From: Candidatus Cloacimonadota bacterium
GTDB lineage: Bacteria; Cloacimonadota; Cloacimonadia; Cloacimonadales; TCS61
Reading direction: 5' to 3'
Assembly (NCBI GenBank): GCA_030628755.1
Contig: DAOVQH010000002.1
Span: 1 to 26,620, forward strand
DNA length: 26,620 bases
Positions 22,888 through 26,620 of this stretch are shown here, in pieces. The position numbers and the translations under genes were made by a program. Numbering within the stretch: position 1 is the first letter of the stretch; every line of letters begins with the position of its first letter. The notes below the pieces were generated by a model. The model did not search any database. It worked only from the letters and a program-made list of their open reading frames with translations, and was not told the DNA's origin.

Positions 22888-24624
22888 TTAATCTAAGATA
22901 TGTATCTTTACTTTTCCAATAGTTTGTTCATGATAAGTTGTAACAATCTCATAAATTTTACCTTGTTTATTTATTGAATATTTTACTATAAGCTTTTCAT
23001 TTAAAATAATTCTTTTTCCTCTATCTTCACCTTCTTTAGTCCAATCAGTTACATAACCTCTAAAATTAACTTTTATGTTTTGTTTATCTTGAATGTCTGT
23101 AATTACATCAATAATTTTTAAAATATCACCTCTATTTACAGATAATGTATCCCCATTTTTTAAATAAACTTCTTTGTGGTTGTGAAACAAAATTACTACT
23201 TCAGATTCCGGTTTCTTTAAAATAATAAAATGGGAAGCTATTTTTTCCCCATCTTTTTTCACATATATTTCATAAGTTTTTCCTTTATCAGGTGAAAACC
23301 GGGGTAATAAGTCCGTACCTGTATTAATAAGCATGTTAATATCATTTTCATAATCATAGATCGGATGAGGAAATCCGACAAAATTAACAATCGCATTAAA
23401 ATCTTCCGGAAGAGTTGATACAATTATAATTTCCGAACCTTTCATAACCTCAAGATTCTCTCCGGTAGGTAGAACCACTTTCTTACCGTTTATTTCTAAA
23501 ATTAATCCTTTATAAATTTGAGGAACTTCTAGCAAACCTTCTTTATCAACCTTGATATATATTTTACCGGCTAAAATGTTATCTTTTTTTACCAATATTT
23601 CAGTATCCTTATCAATATAATAGATTTTATTAGTATCATTATTATTGCCAAAATCAACAATATCTGCTATTAAACCTCGTTCATAATTGGCTTCAATATG
23701 TAAAATTTCTATAGATGATTTAAATGGAATCCTTAAGATTTCTCCATCAACAATAGCTTTTCTTTCATTATTGATATTTAATAAAAGAAAATCAAGTTTG
23801 GGTTTTTTTAGATAAACATTAGGTAATTCCGGAATAAGACCAAATTTTTTCATCATTTCATTAATCACAAGATTGTGATGGTAAACTTTTAATTCATTGG
23901 ATGGTAATGATTTGGAAGACTCAACACCATAAGCAGGTATTTTCTCTACAGTTAATGCATAGTAAGTTGCGCTATAACGCTGTTCTTTATGCATACTTTC
24001 AGCAGATGATGTATTATGATTATTAAAATGAAAATGATATTCTTCCTCCTTTATCATTAAATTTACTTTTTTACAAACTTCACGAGCTATTTCTCCCAAC
24101 TGGTAAGTAATTCCTGAATCTTCATCATAAAAAGTATCAATATCAGCAATAATGCATTGTCCATATTTCATAGGATTATGAGATTCATCAATATATACTT
24201 CACGATAAAAACCTCCACCATCATGAAGATTTAATAGAACATCACTTTCAGAAATCAATTTTTTGAGAACCGCTACGACCTTGTCTTCATAAATAGCTTC
24301 CTCATTAACATTAAACCTGCGGTTCATATCCTTAAAAATTATTCTTTTATTCTTTATAATTGAAAGCAGGTTAGCACGGGGGACAATGATAAAATTGCCT
24401 TTTTCCAGCGATATATCCACATAAGAATCAGCAGCTAAATAACCTCCAGGTTCATCTCCCTGAATTCCACCTATTATCATCATAGTTTTACCTGGGGTTC
24501 TTCCTGAAATATGATAGACTTTTAATTTATAATCAGTATTTTTAAAATAAATTTCTTCTCTGATTTCTGCTGATAATACAAAAATCAAAAAATGTAATAA
24601 AATGATAAACCAAATTTTTTTCAT
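22888..24624 (-). CDS. M99/Csd4-like peptidoglycan carboxypeptidase
   Basis: The 578-residue exported protein (signal peptide to about Ala19) has an M14-fold catalytic domain at about 25-270. Zinc ligand motif GGIQGDEPG (Gln55, Glu58) is followed by DMNRRFN (Asn101, Arg102), NLHDGGG (His134) and AYGVESSK (Glu235 as general base). Gln in place of the usual first His is the hallmark of the M99 family (Csd4 of Helicobacter, Pgp1 of Campylobacter), which cut tripeptide side chains to dipeptides. Residues about 275-578 form several small beta-rich domains, more than Csd4 (438 residues) has. ATG 24624 lies 1 bp after the Csd6-like stop. The assignment to the family is strong; the exact bond cut is inferred. 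Confidence 0.85.
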   Translation of the reverse strand: MKKIWFIILLHFLIFVLSAEIREEIYFKNTDYKLKVYHISGRTPGKTMMIIGGIQGDEPGGYLAADSYVDISLEKGNFIIVPRANLLSIIKNKRIIFKDMNRRFNVNEEAIYEDKVVAVLKKLISESDVLLNLHDGGGFYREVYIDESHNPMKYGQCIIADIDTFYDEDSGITYQLGEIAREVCKKVNLMIKEEEYHFHFNNHNTSSAESMHKEQRYSATYYALTVEKIPAYGVESSKSLPSNELKVYHHNLVINEMMKKFGLIPELPNVYLKKPKLDFLLLNINNERKAIVDGEILRIPFKSSIEILHIEANYERGLIADIVDFGNNNDTNKIYYIDKDTEILVKKDNILAGKIYIKVDKEGLLEVPQIYKGLILEINGKKVVLPTGENLEVMKGSEIIIVSTLPEDFNAIVNFVGFPHPIYDYENDINMLINTGTDLLPRFSPDKGKTYEIYVKKDGEKIASHFIILKKPESEVVILFHNHKEVYLKNGDTLSVNRGDILKIIDVITDIQDKQNIKVNFRGYVTDWTKEGEDRGKRIILNEKLIVKYSINKQGKIYEIVTTYHEQTIGKVKIHILD

Positions 24625-24625
24625 A

Positions 24626-25930
24626 CTATTTTTTTTTATCCTGATCTTCTATATTATACCAATTTTCCCGGACAATTTGCCATTTGTTATTATTTTTTTT
24701 CCACAATAAAGTTTTATTACCAGAATCACTGTACTTTTCCGAAGTATATCTTTGATGAAATTTTACAAACAGGTAACCATTTGAATAAAAATATTCAATA
24801 TCAGAAAGGTCAATAGCAATAGAATCACTCTCATTTGTAATTCGTTTTTTATAGTCAGTCCACTCATCAAAATCCATATCTTTATCTGAAGAATAAAAAT
24901 CAGGATGATAACATTTTAAATATGAATCAATATTTTTACTTTCCCAAAGATTTTCCCAGTTTTTTATAATTTCGGAAAATTCTAATTCGTTTTTAACCAA
25001 CTGAATTTCTTTATCTTTATCCTTAATATAATGCCAATCTTCTTGGAGAATGTACCAGTTATTATGCTCATTTTTCCATAATAATGTTTTTTTGCCAAAA
25101 TCACTAAATTTATTAGAAGTAAACCTTTGGTTAAATTTAACCAGGAAATAATTATCAGAATAAAAATATTCAGTATTAGAAAAGTCTAAAGAAATAAATT
25201 CAGTTTGCTGTGAAATTCTTTTCTTATATTCAGACCACTTATCAAAATTCATTTTTTTATCGGAAGAATAGAAATCAGAATGATAAAAATCTAAATATGA
25301 CTCAATATCATTAGTTTCCCACTTTTTTTCCCAGTTCTTTATAATTTCTAATAAAGTATCAGCTTCTCTAATAATTTTTTCTTTATCTTCTAAGTGAAGG
25401 TTTCCTGTTATTAATAAAGGAGTTTTTCCAATTGTAATATGCTCTTTTAAAAATAGAAAGTCTTCATTTTCAAGAGCAATACAACCTTTGGTATCATAAG
25501 GCACTCTTTCTTTATTTAATCCATGAATCCAGATACTATGCCCGGATTTTTTTAAGAGTTTATCGATTGAATTAGGATAATCTAATGGAAAAGCCCCAAT
25601 ACCGAATTCCAATGCTAATTTCTCGGAAGGAATATATTCCTTAATTAAATAAAATCCTTCAGGAGTTTTCAGATCATCTTTTTTAAATTTATTGCCATTA
25701 TTTTTACCTGTGGAAACAGCAAATTCCTTAATTAAATTTAAATCCAGCGAATCACTTTCAACTTTGTACACAAAAGCTTTTTGCGTCTTTTTTTCAATTA
25801 CTAAAACAGTTCCGGGCATTTCAGGTAAAAACAAAAGATTTACTAAACCCTTTGGAAGTTTTACTTCTCCAGCATTTAAAATCCAGTAAAAACTTAATAA
25901 AAAAACTAAAATAACTTTATGACAATTCAA
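24626..25930 (-). CDS. Csd6-like YkuD enzyme with two NTF2-like domains
   Basis: A 434-residue exported protein. It has a signal peptide (about 1-20) and a YkuD domain (about 38-178) with LVIEKKTQKAFVY, VSTGKNNG, KTPEGFYLI, SIWIHG (His136) and TKGCIAL (Cys150, nucleophile). Two tandem NTF2-like repeats follow (about 195-303 and 320-428), offset 125 residues: IIKNWEKKWE/IIKNWENLWE, FYSSDKKMNFDKW/FYSSDKDMDFDEW, KKTLLWK/NKTLLWK. YkuD plus NTF2 is the layout of Helicobacter Csd6 and Campylobacter Pgp2, L,D-carboxypeptidases that trim tetrapeptides to tripeptides, the substrate of Csd4; those have one NTF2 domain. TTG start at 25930 has AAGGAG 5 nt upstream. It ends in a run of nine A before TAG. 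Confidence 0.87.
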   Translation of the reverse strand: MNCHKVILVFLLSFYWILNAGEVKLPKGLVNLLFLPEMPGTVLVIEKKTQKAFVYKVESDSLDLNLIKEFAVSTGKNNGNKFKKDDLKTPEGFYLIKEYIPSEKLALEFGIGAFPLDYPNSIDKLLKKSGHSIWIHGLNKERVPYDTKGCIALENEDFLFLKEHITIGKTPLLITGNLHLEDKEKIIREADTLLEIIKNWEKKWETNDIESYLDFYHSDFYSSDKKMNFDKWSEYKKRISQQTEFISLDFSNTEYFYSDNYFLVKFNQRFTSNKFSDFGKKTLLWKNEHNNWYILQEDWHYIKDKDKEIQLVKNELEFSEIIKNWENLWESKNIDSYLKCYHPDFYSSDKDMDFDEWTDYKKRITNESDSIAIDLSDIEYFYSNGYLFVKFHQRYTSEKYSDSGNKTLLWKKNNNKWQIVRENWYNIEDQDKKK

Positions 25931-26041
25931 AACTTCTCCTTCAAATTTTTTATTTTCTTTTATATTTAGACAACAAACCTACCTGGAATCAATAAAACAT
26001 TTAATTTGAACTTTGTGTAATAGAATAACAAGCTGCTAATT

Positions 26042-26353
26042 CTAAATAAATATTTGACCATATTGTATTACCGTATTACCATCAAAAGACAATTTTGCAA
26101 TAAGAGTATCAATAGATCTCGAGTGAATTTCACCAACTACAATAACATTCCCATCACTTGTCTCAATGATGGAGTTTCCCTGGTCATAATCATCATATCC
26201 GTCAAATGTTTGGCTCCATAGTGAATCACCAATTGAATTTGTTTTAAGAACAAATATATCAAATGCATTTCCACTGGTATATCCTGTTGCAACAAATCCT
26301 CCATCAGAAGTTTGTGTGACTGATTTCACACATCCGCTACCACTTCCACTAAT
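26042..26353 (-). pseudogene. Truncated secreted repeat-protein fragment
   Basis: The open frame (no start, about 104 codons) encodes repeat units like CVKSVTQTSDGGFVATGYTS, DIFVLKTNSIGDSLWSQTF and GNSIIETSDGNVIVVGE, typical of large FCB secreted proteins in which such 'DGG...GYT...VLKTN..GDSLW' blades repeat many times before a sorting domain. Here only about two units remain, with no signal peptide and no sorting domain. The 5' end is cut exactly where the atpB/atpI duplicate begins (26354); the 3' end stops after LSFDGNTVIQYGQIFI. Judged a remnant of a longer gene broken by rearrangement. Confidence 0.7.
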
Positions 26354-26391
26354 ATAAAAATCTTCAACATCGGTCTTTTCTTTTTCGCCAT
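26354..26391 (-). pseudogene. Duplicate of the first 13 codons of atpB
   Basis: ATG at 26391 followed by the same codons as atpB (MAKKKRPMLKIFI), identical to 21785-21822, then the sequence switches to the repeat-protein fragment and the atpB frame stops after nine further codons. A broken copy, with the same spacing to the atpI copy as in the intact cluster. Confidence 0.88.
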
Positions 26392-26392
26392 T

Positions 26393-26620
26393 CTATCCTC
26401 TAAAATACTTACTGCTTCTTAAATTACTGAATAGCTCGTTTAAATAAATAATAACCTGAGCTATTAATAAGCCAGCACCAAAAGTAATAATATTCGGTTT
26501 TACAAAAGTTAAAATAATAACCGAATATACCACAAGAAAAAGCAGTCTCAGATAAGTTCCTTTTATTGCATTAAGTTTGGATTTTGTGGGTTGTAATTCC
26601 AAACTTTTCTTCACATTATG
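26393..26620 (-). CDS. Second copy of atpI, partial at window edge
   Basis: The frame is open from the stop at 26393 to the edge (76 codons seen) and matches the C-terminal part of AtpI with two amino-acid changes (Ser to Phe in LRLLFLVV, Ala to Thr in ILTFVKP). The matching start would lie beyond the window. It ends SSKYFRG like the original. Whether the gene is complete upstream cannot be seen; downstream it is followed only by a 13-codon atpB stub, so it cannot belong to a second intact operon here. Confidence 0.85.
   Translation of the reverse strand, partial: HNVKKSLELQPTKSKLNAIKGTYLRLLFLVVYSVIILTFVKPNIITFGAGLLIAQVIIYLNELFSNLRSSKYFRG

Larger units (their letters stand above)
26354..26620. 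repeat. Direct repeat of 21785-22051
   Basis: 267 bp align without gaps to 21785-22051 with eight differences, all transitions (about 97% identity). Same orientation. The homology starts abruptly at 26354 and runs to the window edge, so its right limit is unknown. Confidence 0.92.

Noticed and set aside
24626..24640. Slippage at the A9 run fusing the Csd6-like and Csd4-like enzymes
   Set aside because: Loss of one A would give an in-frame fusion, but it would bury the Csd4-like signal peptide and nothing else supports it.
1..26620. tRNA, rRNA or insertion sequence
   Set aside because: No gap is long enough or shows cloverleaf or rRNA-like sequence, and no transposase motifs were seen.

Overview
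The window is AT-rich chromosomal DNA, almost certainly from a Gram-negative bacterium of the FCB group, most likely Candidatus Cloacimonadota or a close relative. Two large secreted proteins end in the FCB-type C-terminal sorting/FlgD-like domain (NYPNPFNP ... YNIKGQ ... GIYFY.L). LolA and an LptE-like lipoprotein show an outer membrane, and the ATP synthase gene order (bactofilin, atpZ, atpI, atpB, c, b, delta, alpha, gamma, beta, epsilon) is FCB-like. The lineage call is an inference from gene content; no rRNA or other direct phylogenetic marker is present. Every gene but one is on the minus strand.

Layout. (1) 1-1962: a sensor-like TPR protein running off the left edge, directly preceded in its operon by a small SLOG-fold (DUF2493) protein. 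(2) 2094-5476: two secreted proteins with sorting domains, a Gly-rich beta-helix protein and a LamG/beta-propeller-like protein. (3) 5607-12189: an envelope and housekeeping run transcribed lptE, rluB, ychF-like, ftsK, lolA, then manC. The spaces between genes from 1963 to 7011 are largely filled with palindromic repeats ending in AACTT...AAGTT. (4) 12304-12969, the only plus-strand gene: a helix-turn-helix/PTS EIIA (PtsN-like) fusion, followed by a perfect parS-like site (12977-12992) and a convergent secreted putative glycoside hydrolase. (5) 14456-22448: a complete F-type ATP synthase cluster. It encodes two kinds of rotor c subunit: a normal single-hairpin AtpE with a two-carboxylate Na+-type signature, and a 250-residue triple-hairpin c subunit in which only the third hairpin keeps the ion-binding Glu. 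(6) 22420-25930: a bactofilin, an M99/Csd4-like carboxypeptidase and a Csd6-like L,D-transpeptidase-fold enzyme with duplicated NTF2-like domains, resembling the cell-shape enzymes of Helicobacter and Campylobacter. (7) 26042-26620: a truncated repeat-protein fragment joined to a second, 97% identical copy of part of atpI-atpB.

How the parts fit together. The ATP synthase cluster is self-contained and translationally tightly packed, with overlaps and short gaps. Its upstream neighbours are peptidoglycan-trimming and scaffold proteins, suggesting (inference) a morphology module beside the bioenergetic operon, although the nearby segmental duplication means this adjacency may be recent. A parS site and ftsK in the same window suggest a location in the origin-proximal part of the chromosome.

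Most notable: the mixed F/V-like rotor, the cell-shape module, the palindrome family with a swapped inner stem and two in-gene palindromes, the parS site, and the duplicated atpI-atpB junction.
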